In this document: in pieces, positions 1 through 7,189 of the stretch | Layout of the letters: every line of letters starts with the position of its first letter | Numbering within the stretch: position 1 is the stretch's first letter | Assembly: GCA_910588285.1 (NCBI GenBank) | Contig: CAJUQB010000082.1 | Coordinates: 1 to 20,399 of the forward strand | DNA length: 20,399 nt | DNA from: an uncultured Lachnospiraceae bacterium | GTDB lineage: Bacteria; Bacillota; Clostridia; Lachnospirales; Lachnospiraceae | Reading direction: 5' to 3' | Program-made: the position numbers and the translations under genes | The notes under the pieces: model-generated | Databases searched by the model: none | The model's input: the letters and a program-made list of their open reading frames with translations, nothing else | What the model was told of the DNA's origin: nothing

Positions 1-202
1 CGCCGCTCCGACTGACACTTTCCACAAGCTGCTCCATATCCTCATTCATTAAAACTTTGAACGGGTGGTCTGGGAACTCGTCAATCTCGGAAATGGGGAT
101 TTCCCTTATCCTGCTTAAATTTGCTTCTGCTCGGCTCTCGTCGGTTTCAAAGAGGTCATCGTATGCGGTCAGCTCGATTTTGCTTTCTCTGTTTCTCGCC
201 AA
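1..202 (-). CDS. parB: ParB-like partition protein, N-terminal part only (cut by window edge)
   Basis: Reading the minus strand from a TTG codon at 202 gives about 67 residues starting ARNRESKIELTAYDDLF and containing IPISEIDEFPDHPFKVL, the N-terminal pattern of ParB/Spo0J nucleases and DNA-binding partition proteins (the PxxxI and P-F box that opens the ParB domain). The TTG start is chosen because AAAGGAGGT lies 8 nt upstream, inside the end of parA; the two genes overlap by 47 nt in different frames, so translation is probably coupled. The DNA-binding helix-turn-helix part lies beyond the window. With ParA it would segregate or stabilise the circular form of a mobile element. Family assignment is firm for the visible part; the rest of the protein cannot be judged. 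Confidence 0.85.
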   Translation of the reverse strand, partial: MARNRESKIELTAYDDLFETDESRAEANLSRIREIPISEIDEFPDHPFKVLMNEDMEQLVESVSRSG

Positions 203-983
203 TCTCTGCTACCTCCTTTCCGAACTGCTCATAAGCTGCGGCTACCTTGCCGCCTTTGTCGTAGGCAAAAATGCTCTTTCCCTCTGCGGTGGCTTCTACC
301 GCACGGATGGAATGGGGTATCTGGGCATCGAAAACTTTAATCCTCTGCCCGTAGGCACTCTTTACCGTTGCAGTAATCTCTTTAGAAATGTTCGTGCGTG
401 GCATTACCATCGTCATCAAGATACCGTCAATCCGCAGATGGGGATTGATTTGCCGCTTGACTTTAGACACGGAGCGAAGCAACAGCTCTAAGCCCTTTGC
501 AGAAAGATAATGGGGCTGTGTTGGGATAACCACGCTGTCAGCCGCCGCAAGTGCGTTGATAGTCAGCATACCTAAACTCGGCATACAATCAACGAGGACA
601 GTATCATATTTCTTTTTTACCTCGTTGATGCAGGTTTTCAGCACGCTTTCACGGCTTATGGCGTTTATCAGCCTTACTTCCAGTCCCGATAGTTCAATGT
701 TGGACGGGAGCAGGTCAACGCCCTCGTCATGGTGCAGGATACTTTTGGAAACATCGACGGATTTATCATCAATAATATCCTGCATAATGGTTGAGAGTGT
801 ATTGGGTAAATCGTCTGGTCGGCTGTAACCGAGCGACATCGTTAAATTTGCCTGTGCATCGGCATCAATGAGCAGGACTTTCTTACCCTGCTGTGCCAGA
901 GTTACTCCCAGATTGACCGCCGTGGTGGTCTTGCCGACACCTCCTTTCTGGTTTGTCAGAGCGATTACTTTGCAATTTGACAT
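156..983 (-). CDS. parA: ParA/Soj family partition ATPase
   Basis: This 275-residue protein starts MSNCKVIALTNQKGGVGKTT, giving the deviant Walker A box KGGVGKT at residues 13-19. It then has LLIDADAQANLT (Walker A') and the Walker B strand VLVDCMPSLG, the ParA/MinD ATPase signature. ParA proteins bind DNA non-specifically in the ATP state and are released by ParB, moving or stabilising plasmids and integrative elements. The frame is open for 42 codons further upstream, but the ATG at 983 is preceded by GAAAGGAGGA at 7 nt spacing, and the upstream extension runs into a terminator hairpin, so the shorter form is chosen. parB follows with an overlap. Context (a mobile-element end inside rlmD) suggests it belongs to an integrative conjugative element rather than being the chromosomal Soj. 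Confidence 0.93.
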   Translation of the reverse strand: MSNCKVIALTNQKGGVGKTTTAVNLGVTLAQQGKKVLLIDADAQANLTMSLGYSRPDDLPNTLSTIMQDIIDDKSVDVSKSILHHDEGVDLLPSNIELSGLEVRLINAISRESVLKTCINEVKKKYDTVLVDCMPSLGMLTINALAAADSVVIPTQPHYLSAKGLELLLRSVSKVKRQINPHLRIDGILMTMVMPRTNISKEITATVKSAYGQRIKVFDAQIPHSIRAVEATAEGKSIFAYDKGGKVAAAYEQFGKEVAEIGEKQRKQNRADRIR

Positions 984-1009
984 AGGTGTGTCCTCCTTTC
1001 GCATAAATT

Positions 1010-1032
1010 TAGCCACTTTGTCAGAGTGGCTA
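1010..1032 (-). promoter_or_regulatory. Inverted repeat in the parA leader
   Basis: TAGCCACT and AGTGGCTA are perfect 8-bp arms around a 7-nt centre, between the upstream terminator and the parA ribosome binding site at 991-1000. It could be an operator for ParA/ParB autoregulation or an mRNA hairpin; there is no T tract, so it is not a terminator. Only weak -35/-10 candidates (TTTACG, 16 nt, TACAGT on the minus strand) are visible just upstream. Function is inferred from position only. Confidence 0.4.
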
Positions 1033-1065
1033 TGTAACTGTATCAGAGAACGATAGAACGTAAAA

Positions 1066-1106
1066 AAGCCGCTTACTCTTAAAAAATCAATAAGAATAAG
1101 CGGCTT
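1066..1106 (-). terminator. Rho-independent terminator, copy A
   Basis: Arms AAGCCGCTTACTCTT and AAGAATAAGCGGCTT pair over 15 bp with one C-A mismatch around an 11-nt AT-rich loop. Read on the minus strand the hairpin is followed by TTTTTT, so it stops transcription coming from the cassette or the small ORF before parA. An almost identical hairpin lies at 7136-7175. Confidence 0.82.
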
Positions 1107-1120
1107 CATAATGATGTGCC

Positions 1121-1299
1121 TTAGATATATTCAATTTTCATTCTCTTAATCGGTGCGTTTACGACTTTGAATATCAGCTCGTCAACGCAGTCCGTATATC
1201 TGCCCTGCTGTATGAGTTGATTTTCCAACTCCACAAGGCTATGTAATAAATTCTACGTTTTTAGCTGTCCACATATAAATGTTTTTTCTTTTCTCTCAT
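1121..1299 (-). pseudogene. Broken small ORF, copy A (about 59 codons)
   Basis: Starting at ATG 1299 the frame reads MREKKKHLYVDS and then hits TAA where copy B has CAA (Q). One base is also lost a few codons later (TA in place of TTA), after which the frame resumes as LLHSLVELENQLIQQG and ends KRMKIEYI-stop at 1121. The DNA is 179 bp, one less than the 180 bp of copy B. Copy B is broken at other positions, so an intact ancestor can be reconstructed by comparing the two. I do not recognise the family; it resembles the small uncharacterised proteins carried near partition genes of Firmicutes mobile elements, but that is an impression. Confidence 0.6.
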
Positions 1300-1330
1300 A
1301 AAATGCCATTCTTGTTGTTTCTACACAAAA

Positions 1331-1516
1331 TTAAGAATAATCCACCTTACAAAAATACAAACATTAGGAAACAGAGGGGTAGTATTATAATAAATGTTGA
1401 TTTTTCGCTGAAAACCTTGTCCGATAACCGCTGAATATTAAAAATATGCATAATATTTGTTCTTTCAGCATTCTATAAACCTACCCATCCGTAAATACAG
1501 GTTATTAGAGCTTTCA
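1331..1516. other. AT-rich stretch without a gene, downstream of the cassette
   Basis: No supported ORF. Between about 1428 and 1475 there is an imperfect AT-rich inverted repeat, CTGAA...TTCAG enclosing AATATT/AATATT-like arms around ATGCAT. It has no clear T tract, so I do not call it a terminator for the short Nudix gene; the nearest convincing terminator is the repeat hairpin at 1066-1106. Confidence 0.4.
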
Positions 1517-2257
1517 TCACATTACTATATGATTAGAAAAGTCTATTAAATTTTCCCAAATTGGAGAACCAATTATATACTTTAAATCTGGGGTTGGATT
1601 ACATTCAATATCTGTATTAGGAAAAACCCCCGTTTCAATTGCTCTCATTAATCCATTTAAATCTATCAAAATATAATCTGAATTAAATAATTTATCAGTT
1701 TCAAATGACTTTGGTGCCAAAAAGACAAAAGCATCTGCGAAAAAATTTATTTTCACATTTTGACCGTTTGGTAATATGCGATACGAGTTGATTAACTTTT
1801 TACTAAAATCATAATTAACTCTATAATACTTAAAAGAATCCTTGTCTGCATTTAAATTCATTTCATTTTTATCCCATTCACCAAGAAACTTCATTGATTT
1901 AACAATCTCAGTTACAATAGAAATATTATCATATTTATTACCCAAACATTCATCTGTGTATAATTCTTCCGCCACCTCTCTTGCTATAGCTTTTGACGAT
2001 TCTAAATCACTTCTTTCGACATGTCCTCCAACAGATTTATCCCACATACCCCGATTATCTTTTGCATTATCTTTACGCCGATGTAATAATACTTTTCTGT
2101 CCTGCGTAAAAACAAAAGCCCAAACAACTACTTTAGCGTTTTTTGAATTAAGAAAACTATCTCTCGGTTGTATTCCCAACGGTTCCCTTTTTTGGTTATA
2201 TGATAATAATAATTGGTCTTTTTGAGACACTTTTTCATTAGGGAGGTCAAAAGACAA
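1517..2257 (-). CDS. Nudix hydrolase family protein, short form
   Basis: A 246-residue protein with one Nudix fold. A strand VVVWAFVFTQDRKVLLHRR (residues 43-61) leads to WDKSVGGHV and the end of the Nudix box, REVAEEL (93-99). Nudix enzymes cleave nucleoside diphosphates linked to another group, using Mg2+ bound by the REUXEE glutamates, which are intact here. The spacing from the box glycine (78) to the arginine (93) is one residue longer than the consensus. It is a paralogue of residues about 198-470 of the long Nudix protein in the same operon, including the C-terminal TPDL segment. The start is TTG, chosen because GGAAAGGGGG lies about 8 nt upstream and no in-frame ATG occurs before the Nudix fold. 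It is the last gene of the operon, 63 bp after the GK-like gene. The substrate cannot be told from sequence. Confidence 0.82.
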   Translation of the reverse strand: MSFDLPNEKVSQKDQLLLSYNQKREPLGIQPRDSFLNSKNAKVVVWAFVFTQDRKVLLHRRKDNAKDNRGMWDKSVGGHVERSDLESSKAIAREVAEELYTDECLGNKYDNISIVTEIVKSMKFLGEWDKNEMNLNADKDSFKYYRVNYDFSKKLINSYRILPNGQNVKINFFADAFVFLAPKSFETDKLFNSDYILIDLNGLMRAIETGVFPNTDIECNPTPDLKYIIGSPIWENLIDFSNHIVM

Positions 2258-2320
2258 AGTTAGTTCCCCCTTTCCAAATATACTCCATCATTCTATTCAA
2301 CATTTCTATATTATATACCA

Positions 2321-2935
2321 TTAACTTTCATATGCACGGAATAATCTAAAAATCTGATCAAATAAATCTTCTCGCTTGTCTGCATATATAAACACATGGT
2401 CAAATAAAATAAAGTTATCTTCATATAATTTCCAAGCCATATCAAAATTATGCACTCGCTCATTAATATATGAATGATTAATTACATAATCGGGATCAAC
2501 CTTTTGTTTATCTCTTTGCTTCTTTTCTTCAATTGCCCTATATTCCTCACTAGTAATGGGAGCATAAACATAAATAACAACCGCCAAATCCCCAAACATT
2601 TTTTTCAATTTGTTAAGAGCATCTTTATTACTTACTACAAGGACTTGGCTAATACCATTTTTCAACTTTCCCCAGATATATGACGATTTTATACCATAAT
2701 CACTACCATAATTTGTATATACTATATCGCAATTTTCTAAATCATAATCAGCTTGATTAGGTCCATCACAACAAATCATCTCAGCATCATCTCCAGCACG
2801 CCAAGGACGATTAGTGTGTTTAGGTACTATTTCTGCATGTAGTGAACCAATTACATTTACGGCAGCAATTAGCTCATCTTTCCCAGATGCAGGATTACCT
2901 ACAACAATAAAGAGCCTAGGTGTATTTTTAGCCAT
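2321..2935 (-). CDS. Guanylate-kinase-like P-loop protein (second copy)
   Basis: A 204-residue protein with a P-loop at residues 13-20 (GNPASGKD), then KHTNRPWRAGD (39-49), equivalent to the TTRPPRPGE nucleotide-binding segment of guanylate kinase, and NYGSDYGI (75-82), equivalent to the E..G..YGT loop. A charged helix EEKKQRDKQKVD resembles the lid. The P-loop ends in Asp where the Mg2+-binding Ser/Thr of Walker A normally sits, so activity is uncertain. Members of this fold phosphorylate NMPs or related small molecules, or have become non-catalytic binding modules. ATG 2935 follows GAGAGG. It lies 18 bp after its paralogue and 63 bp before the short Nudix gene. Size matches bacterial Gmk (about 200 residues), but divergence is too great for it to be the housekeeping enzyme. 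Confidence 0.72.
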   Translation of the reverse strand: MAKNTPRLFIVVGNPASGKDELIAAVNVIGSLHAEIVPKHTNRPWRAGDDAEMICCDGPNQADYDLENCDIVYTNYGSDYGIKSSYIWGKLKNGISQVLVVSNKDALNKLKKMFGDLAVVIYVYAPITSEEYRAIEEKKQRDKQKVDPDYVINHSYINERVHNFDMAWKLYEDNFILFDHVFIYADKREDLFDQIFRLFRAYES

Positions 2936-2953
2936 ATAATCAACCTCTCATTA

Positions 2954-3643
2954 TCAAATAAATGTTTGTGGGTCACAACAAATTGAATCAATAAGTTGCA
3001 TAAGAATATGTCGTAAACAATCATCCCCATTTTGAACATTTAAAATCATTTTGTCAAATAAACCTATGTTTTCAATATAGATACGATAAATTGCTGTTGC
3101 CTTTTCATATCTAGTCAATATAGTTTCTTTTGTATCATGACGCTTTTCTCCTTCTTTTTCAAAGCGCTTGAGATTTGGAACATCTCTAAAAACAAATAAC
3201 GAAATACATTGTTTGCCTAATAAATTTTTTATATCTTCAATAGCTCTAACATCGTTCAATATTACAACAGGACTCTTTCCAAGCCTTATATAATTATACA
3301 AGTCAGATAATTTAATACCATATCTATGCCCATATTGCTCATAAACTAAATCACATCCTAATTTATTAAAAGCATTAAATTTTAACATTTTTAAATCTTC
3401 CATTGTAGTATTATCGCATTCATTAAATTTCCCTATAACTGGAAGCACATCCAAATCATTATTACATCCTGAATTAATAGCATCAATTTCATTCTGTCTA
3501 AAAGGTCTAGTTGTATACTTTGGAACTTTAACTATCTCAAACCGACCTTTATATTTCTGTGTTGTACTTAACATTTCCAATTGTTTAATAACTCTTGATT
3601 TACCACACATAGAAGGTCCTGTAATTGTAATTATATGTGCCAT
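2954..3643 (-). CDS. Guanylate-kinase-like P-loop kinase (first copy)
   Basis: A 229-residue protein with a canonical Walker A (GPSMCGKS, residues 9-16), YTTRPFRQNE (43-52) matching the guanylate kinase GMP-binding stretch, and YEQYGHRYGI (101-110) matching its second nucleotide-contact loop. Next comes a hydrophobic strand VVILNDV (126-132) in the Walker B position and a basic lid region KRFEKEGEKRH (159-169). These features point to phosphate transfer from ATP to a nucleoside monophosphate or similar acceptor. The ATG shares its A with the TAA stop of the long Nudix gene (TAATG), so the two are translationally coupled. The insertion at about 53-85, between the two binding loops, is longer than in Gmk, suggesting a different acceptor. 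Substrate unknown. Confidence 0.78.
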   Translation of the reverse strand: MAHIITITGPSMCGKSRVIKQLEMLSTTQKYKGRFEIVKVPKYTTRPFRQNEIDAINSGCNNDLDVLPVIGKFNECDNTTMEDLKMLKFNAFNKLGCDLVYEQYGHRYGIKLSDLYNYIRLGKSPVVILNDVRAIEDIKNLLGKQCISLFVFRDVPNLKRFEKEGEKRHDTKETILTRYEKATAIYRIYIENIGLFDKMILNVQNGDDCLRHILMQLIDSICCDPQTFI

Positions 3644-5076
3644 TATTTATCACCCTCTAAATACATTTTATGTGCCTTTATATAATCAGAAAACTCATTC
3701 ATTTGATCAAATAATTGTGTTGAGCGTAAAATTGTCTCTAAATCCGGTGTAACACTAAACTTCATATAATGCTTGCCACCATAACTAGTTGTATGTTCAA
3801 TCCCATGCTTCAATTTTGCTTCTTCGGGATTTTCTTCCCAAAGTTCTATTTCTTTCTGGGTCATTTCAATTTCTCCATCGTAATACGCATCGTTCAATTC
3901 ATGTAATTCCAAAATTTTATATTCAGAATTTTCAAGTTTGGATGTATCAAACTTAACTGAAGCAATACACATAAAAATATCAATAAAAGTATGTGCAATG
4001 ACCTTATCTCCCGTGACTAAATAACGGACAGAATCATGGTCAACTTTACTATATGCATAATTCATTCTAAAGTAAAAATTTTCTTCCCTATTATTTTCAA
4101 CATCATAGAATGGCATACTATTCCTATTATGTGGATTCCATTCTCCTAAGAAAATCATTTTATCTTCATTTGTTTTAAAAAAATCACTTTTTCCATGATC
4201 ACCTTGTCCTTCAGCCTCATGTTTGTATAATTCTTCTGCAATTTCTCGCGCCACAGCTTTTACCGAATCTACATCATCAGTTGAAACATGACCACCAACA
4301 GATTTGTCCCATCGATTTCTATTATCTTTCGCATTTACTCCTCGCTTGTGTATCAATAACTTACCATCTCTAGTGAAGAGCAAAGCCCATACAACAAGTT
4401 TTGCAAGCTTAGTTTCAGGAAATGAATCTCTCGGTAAAGGAAACATAACTTCTCTATTAAAATTATATGCATTTATTACCTCCAACCTATTACCTTTTTT
4501 CGTCTCTTCAGTGGAATACTCTTTTGCCCCTTCATTAAAATCAAAGTATGCATGAAAATAATTTTTAAATTCCCCATACCATGGATGTGTTTTTTCCAGT
4601 TTTTCAAATTCATTAAGATGATAAAACTTTGTCATAGTAAGAGCAAAATAAAACTCGTCATCAACGTTTATAACTGGTATAGGGATTTGAAGATAGCATG
4701 TTCTCAATGAAAACAATTGTTTTTCTTCCAAATTTGTAGGGGGTTCAGTATATTTACATTCATTATCAACCAAAAATTTTCTCAGCATTGTAGACGGTGA
4801 CTCAATAACCTTTTTTAGGTTTCCATACTGATAACTACGCTCCATACCGCTAATTTTCTTATTTGATGTAATGATAGATATATTGCTAACGAAATTCTCA
4901 GCTTCCCGTATTATCTCAACTAAAAAATCACCATTATTAATTCTAGTTAGCCAATCTTTTCTAACCTCTGTCCAATCAAAATCAATTGCTAATACACCCA
5001 AAAATCGTACTCTACTTTGTGCGGATTTAATTCTTTCAATTAACTGTTCCCGTGTAATTTTACTACTCTGATTCAT
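3643..5076 (-). CDS. Two-domain protein: unknown N-terminal domain plus Nudix hydrolase
   Basis: A 477-residue protein. Residues about 198-470 are a Nudix domain: LVVWALLFTRDGKLLIHKR (227-245), then WDKSVGGHV (256-264) and REIAEEL (277-283). As in the short paralogue, the Gly-to-Arg distance is one residue over consensus and the first acidic position is Asp. The N-terminal ~190 residues are not Nudix; they run SRVRFLGVLAIDFDW (strand), a Trp-rich helix, FLVEIIREAE (strand), then CYLQIPIPVINVDDEFYFAL (128-147). That region resembles the C-terminal part of the HD protein in the next gene (331-450), suggesting a shared sensing or interaction domain. Start ATG 5076 follows AAAGGAG; the gene begins 15 bp after the HD gene and overlaps the next kinase gene by 1 bp. 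Confidence 0.8.
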   Translation of the reverse strand: MNQSSKITREQLIERIKSAQSRVRFLGVLAIDFDWTEVRKDWLTRINNGDFLVEIIREAENFVSNISIITSNKKISGMERSYQYGNLKKVIESPSTMLRKFLVDNECKYTEPPTNLEEKQLFSLRTCYLQIPIPVINVDDEFYFALTMTKFYHLNEFEKLEKTHPWYGEFKNYFHAYFDFNEGAKEYSTEETKKGNRLEVINAYNFNREVMFPLPRDSFPETKLAKLVVWALLFTRDGKLLIHKRGVNAKDNRNRWDKSVGGHVSTDDVDSVKAVAREIAEELYKHEAEGQGDHGKSDFFKTNEDKMIFLGEWNPHNRNSMPFYDVENNREENFYFRMNYAYSKVDHDSVRYLVTGDKVIAHTFIDIFMCIASVKFDTSKLENSEYKILELHELNDAYYDGEIEMTQKEIELWEENPEEAKLKHGIEHTTSYGGKHYMKFSVTPDLETILRSTQLFDQMNEFSDYIKAHKMYLEGDK

Positions 5077-5091
5077 AATATACCTTCTCCT

Positions 5092-6603
5092 TTATTTAAT
5101 CATATTTTTTTGAAGCTGAATAAAATTGGATAGTATTGAATTGCCAATACAGGAAGGGGAATTTTCTAAAATAAAAAGCATATAGCTTAGTAACTCTATT
5201 TTTGTTTTTTTCCCTACACTGTTATCTCTCATTTTAGCTGTAGTACTTTCAGAACTTCGTATAGCAGTAAGTATATTGCAATAGAAATCATTATCTACAA
5301 CTATTGGATAGGTGTTTAAAGCTTTTGTTATTGGTATTAAGTAAATTCTTTCTCTGATATTATCTGCATACATTTCACGGCATTTTTCAATATTTCCTAA
5401 TTTGTATACATATCTCATATGTGGCTCAGAAGGAAGCCCATCTTTCGGCATTGAACCTTCATCAAGAGTAGTAGCCCTAGACAGTGCTGCCTCATCATCT
5501 TCATAACACAGAAACAACATAGCCTTATTATTCTTATTTAACCATTCTGAAAAAATCTCAACCGTGCCTTTGTGACATAATCTTGAAGATATTCCTCCAA
5601 AAAACACAACATTATTTGCACCAATACCTTTAAGTCTTTTAAAAATGTCATCTATACACAAATCCCTAGTTGGATATACATCAAACACCTTATCGCTTTT
5701 TATAACATTCTCCTCACGCAATGTTTTAATATATGTTATTAATTCATCTGGCATATGTCTTTGGACTAATGAAAAACTTGTTCTGTGTGAAATTTTTTTA
5801 TGCAAACGTAATCCATAATCATCAAGAAAATCGTATACCTCATCTACTTGGTCAGAAACCTCTCTTAATGTATCATTAATAATCGAATTGATACAATCAT
5901 CTGCATTTTCATATTCTTTTGGGAAACTGAAAAAAACCTCTATTTTTTGGTGGGAAATTTTTACTCCCTGCACATACTGATGTCTAAACCAATACATTTT
6001 ACTTGATACAGGAATATTCAATGAAGATAATCTTTCCACATCAACACGTCTATAATCCATATCAAGACAATCGCTTAACCTTAACAAAGCAGACAAAAAT
6101 CTAATACGAATCTCTTCATTACCAACAAATACATTATCTAGTTCTATTAGATTCACTTTTCTATGAGCTTTTGCAACTCTAGCTATCAATTCGACATACT
6201 CGCATTTGGATTCCAACCCAAAGTAATATCTATCATCATTTGATTTTGTAACACTATCTATAATCATCTTTTCAGAATATAAATGATGATTTTTCCGTAT
6301 TTCTTCCAAATCATCAGTTGAAAGAAATGTTTTATCTGAAAAACAAGGGGTCTGCATACCTATGTCATGCAGTAATGCAGCACAGACTAAAATATATTTC
6401 TCTACATCAGATAAACATACACTTGTTTCATCAAGCATATTAGAAATAACTTCAAGTATACGAATGCTATGTTCTATTGAATGATCTGTATAATGGATAT
6501 GTAGAGGATACTTTAAAAATTTTTCCACTCTAGCATGAACAACTTGAACTATTGCTACCAATTCTGGATTAGATATTTCCAAATTTTTAGGGAACAGAAA
6601 CAT
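5092..6603 (-). CDS. HD-domain protein with C-terminal unknown domain
   Basis: A 503-residue protein. The N-terminal half is an HD metal-dependent phosphohydrolase fold: YTDHSIEHS (38-46), LLHDIGM (77-83), a following helix NHHLYSE (105-111), KAHRK (145-149) and LLRLSDCLDMDYRRV (173-187). The last motif and the TDH..EH spacing resemble the HD-CE type found in conflict-system proteins more than dGTPases or relA enzymes (from memory). The C-terminal ~170 residues contain NNVVFFGGISSRL (330-342), MLFLCYEDDEAALSRA (362-377) and YPIVVDNDFYCNIL (432-445), which look like the N-terminal domain of the neighbouring long Nudix protein. An in-frame TTG lies four codons upstream, but GGAG within that extension sits 6 nt before ATG 6603, so ATG is chosen. 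Likely role: nucleotide or phosphoester hydrolysis, or metal-dependent signalling; unproven. Confidence 0.78.
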   Translation of the reverse strand: MFLFPKNLEISNPELVAIVQVVHARVEKFLKYPLHIHYTDHSIEHSIRILEVISNMLDETSVCLSDVEKYILVCAALLHDIGMQTPCFSDKTFLSTDDLEEIRKNHHLYSEKMIIDSVTKSNDDRYYFGLESKCEYVELIARVAKAHRKVNLIELDNVFVGNEEIRIRFLSALLRLSDCLDMDYRRVDVERLSSLNIPVSSKMYWFRHQYVQGVKISHQKIEVFFSFPKEYENADDCINSIINDTLREVSDQVDEVYDFLDDYGLRLHKKISHRTSFSLVQRHMPDELITYIKTLREENVIKSDKVFDVYPTRDLCIDDIFKRLKGIGANNVVFFGGISSRLCHKGTVEIFSEWLNKNNKAMLFLCYEDDEAALSRATTLDEGSMPKDGLPSEPHMRYVYKLGNIEKCREMYADNIRERIYLIPITKALNTYPIVVDNDFYCNILTAIRSSESTTAKMRDNSVGKKTKIELLSYMLFILENSPSCIGNSILSNFIQLQKNMIK

Positions 6604-6645
6604 TTTATTCTCCAATCATATTATTTAGGACTAAAGTCATATTGA

Positions 6646-6987
6646 CTATATATTTCTTTCATTTTTCAATGTATATCTCAAACTCTTTACTACCGACAAA
6701 ATAATTCTTATTTCATAATCTGAACAATCGCTTAATTCTTTCAGAAACACATCTTTTATTTCCAACTCCTCCGTTACCTCTGGATAAAACACTTGATAAA
6801 GTGGTAAATCCAACTCTCTCACTAACATACATAACAACTCAAACTTTGGGTTTCCTGTATTCTTTTCAATATCTATAATCGTCCTTTTGCAAACACCAAG
6901 TTTTTCAGCTAATGCCTCTTGAGATAAATTTTTGCTTTTTCTTGTTGCACGAACAATATTCCCTAATGCATTTACTGACTGGTTCAT
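6646..6987 (-). CDS. XRE-family helix-turn-helix regulator
   Basis: A 113-residue protein whose first ~65 residues are a Cro/C1-type HTH: LGNIVRATRKSKNLSQEALA, then EKLGVCKRTIIDIEKNTGNPKFELLCML, with the usual SQE (turn helix) and recognition helix CKRTIIDIE. The rest is a helical tail (EEL..EIKDVFLKELSDCSDYEIRIIL) that may dimerise or bind a ligand. ATG 6987 follows AGGAGGTGA. It is the first gene of the six-gene operon, 42 bp before the HD gene, and is directly preceded by a promoter, so negative autoregulation is the simplest guess. XRE regulators often head defence or toxin operons. Confidence 0.9.
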   Translation of the reverse strand: MNQSVNALGNIVRATRKSKNLSQEALAEKLGVCKRTIIDIEKNTGNPKFELLCMLVRELDLPLYQVFYPEVTEELEIKDVFLKELSDCSDYEIRIILSVVKSLRYTLKNERNI

Positions 6988-7006
6988 TCTAATTCACCTC
7001 CTCTAT

Positions 7007-7035
7007 ATTGTAAAACTCACCTTTTGAACCGTCAA
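7007..7035 (-). promoter_or_regulatory. Sigma-A-type promoter of the cassette operon
   Basis: On the minus strand TTGACG (7030-7035), 17 nt, TACAAT (7007-7012). The predicted start near 7000 falls in or next to the XRE ribosome binding site (6994-7002), giving an almost absent 5' leader. TGAAC and GTTCA half-sites flank the -35 region at about 7025-7049 and could be the XRE operator. Inferred from consensus only. Confidence 0.65.
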
Positions 7036-7135
7036 TTCATTCAAAGTTCACTAAAATATGAGTTTTTATTCACCATTTCGACAAATTAATACAGTAAATC
7101 AGTTACAAAGAATAAATAGTGTCAACTTATATAAA

Positions 7136-7175
7136 AAGCCGCTTACTCTTAAAATTCAATAAGAATAAGCGGCTT
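7136..7175 (-). terminator. Rho-independent terminator, copy B
   Basis: Arms AAGCCGCTTACTCTT and AAGAATAAGCGGCTT with a shorter loop than copy A; on the minus strand it is followed by TTTTTATA. It would stop transcripts from rlmD before the cassette promoter at 7007-7035, insulating the operon. Confidence 0.8.
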
Positions 7176-7189
7176 CATAATGATGTACC

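Larger units (their letters stand above)
1063..1330. repeat. Direct repeat copy A flanking the six-gene cassette
   Basis: This stretch matches 7133-7407 in the same orientation at an offset of 6070 bp at the hairpin end, with point differences and a few short indels (roughly four in five bases alike by eye). Both copies contain the terminator hairpin, a broken small ORF and the block encoding RMKIEYI. The similarity fades after the CTCAT that holds the ORF start codon. The copies bracket the AT-rich cassette exactly, so they are either a duplication made when the cassette was gained or the homologous arms used to gain it. Confidence 0.8.

Noticed and set aside
1517..5076. Isopentenyl-diphosphate isomerase for the two Nudix proteins
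   Set aside because: The WDKSVGGHV stretch is of the general Nudix type; the Cys and the SHP motif of the isomerase active site are missing.
5092..6603. dGTPase or RelA/SpoT identity for the cassette HD protein
   Set aside because: It has HD metal ligands but none of the extra motifs of those families, and the C-terminal domain is different.
1517..6987. Toxin-antitoxin pair (XRE + HD protein)
   Set aside because: The genes are too large and too many, and no small toxin fold is visible; the XRE protein fits an operon regulator better.
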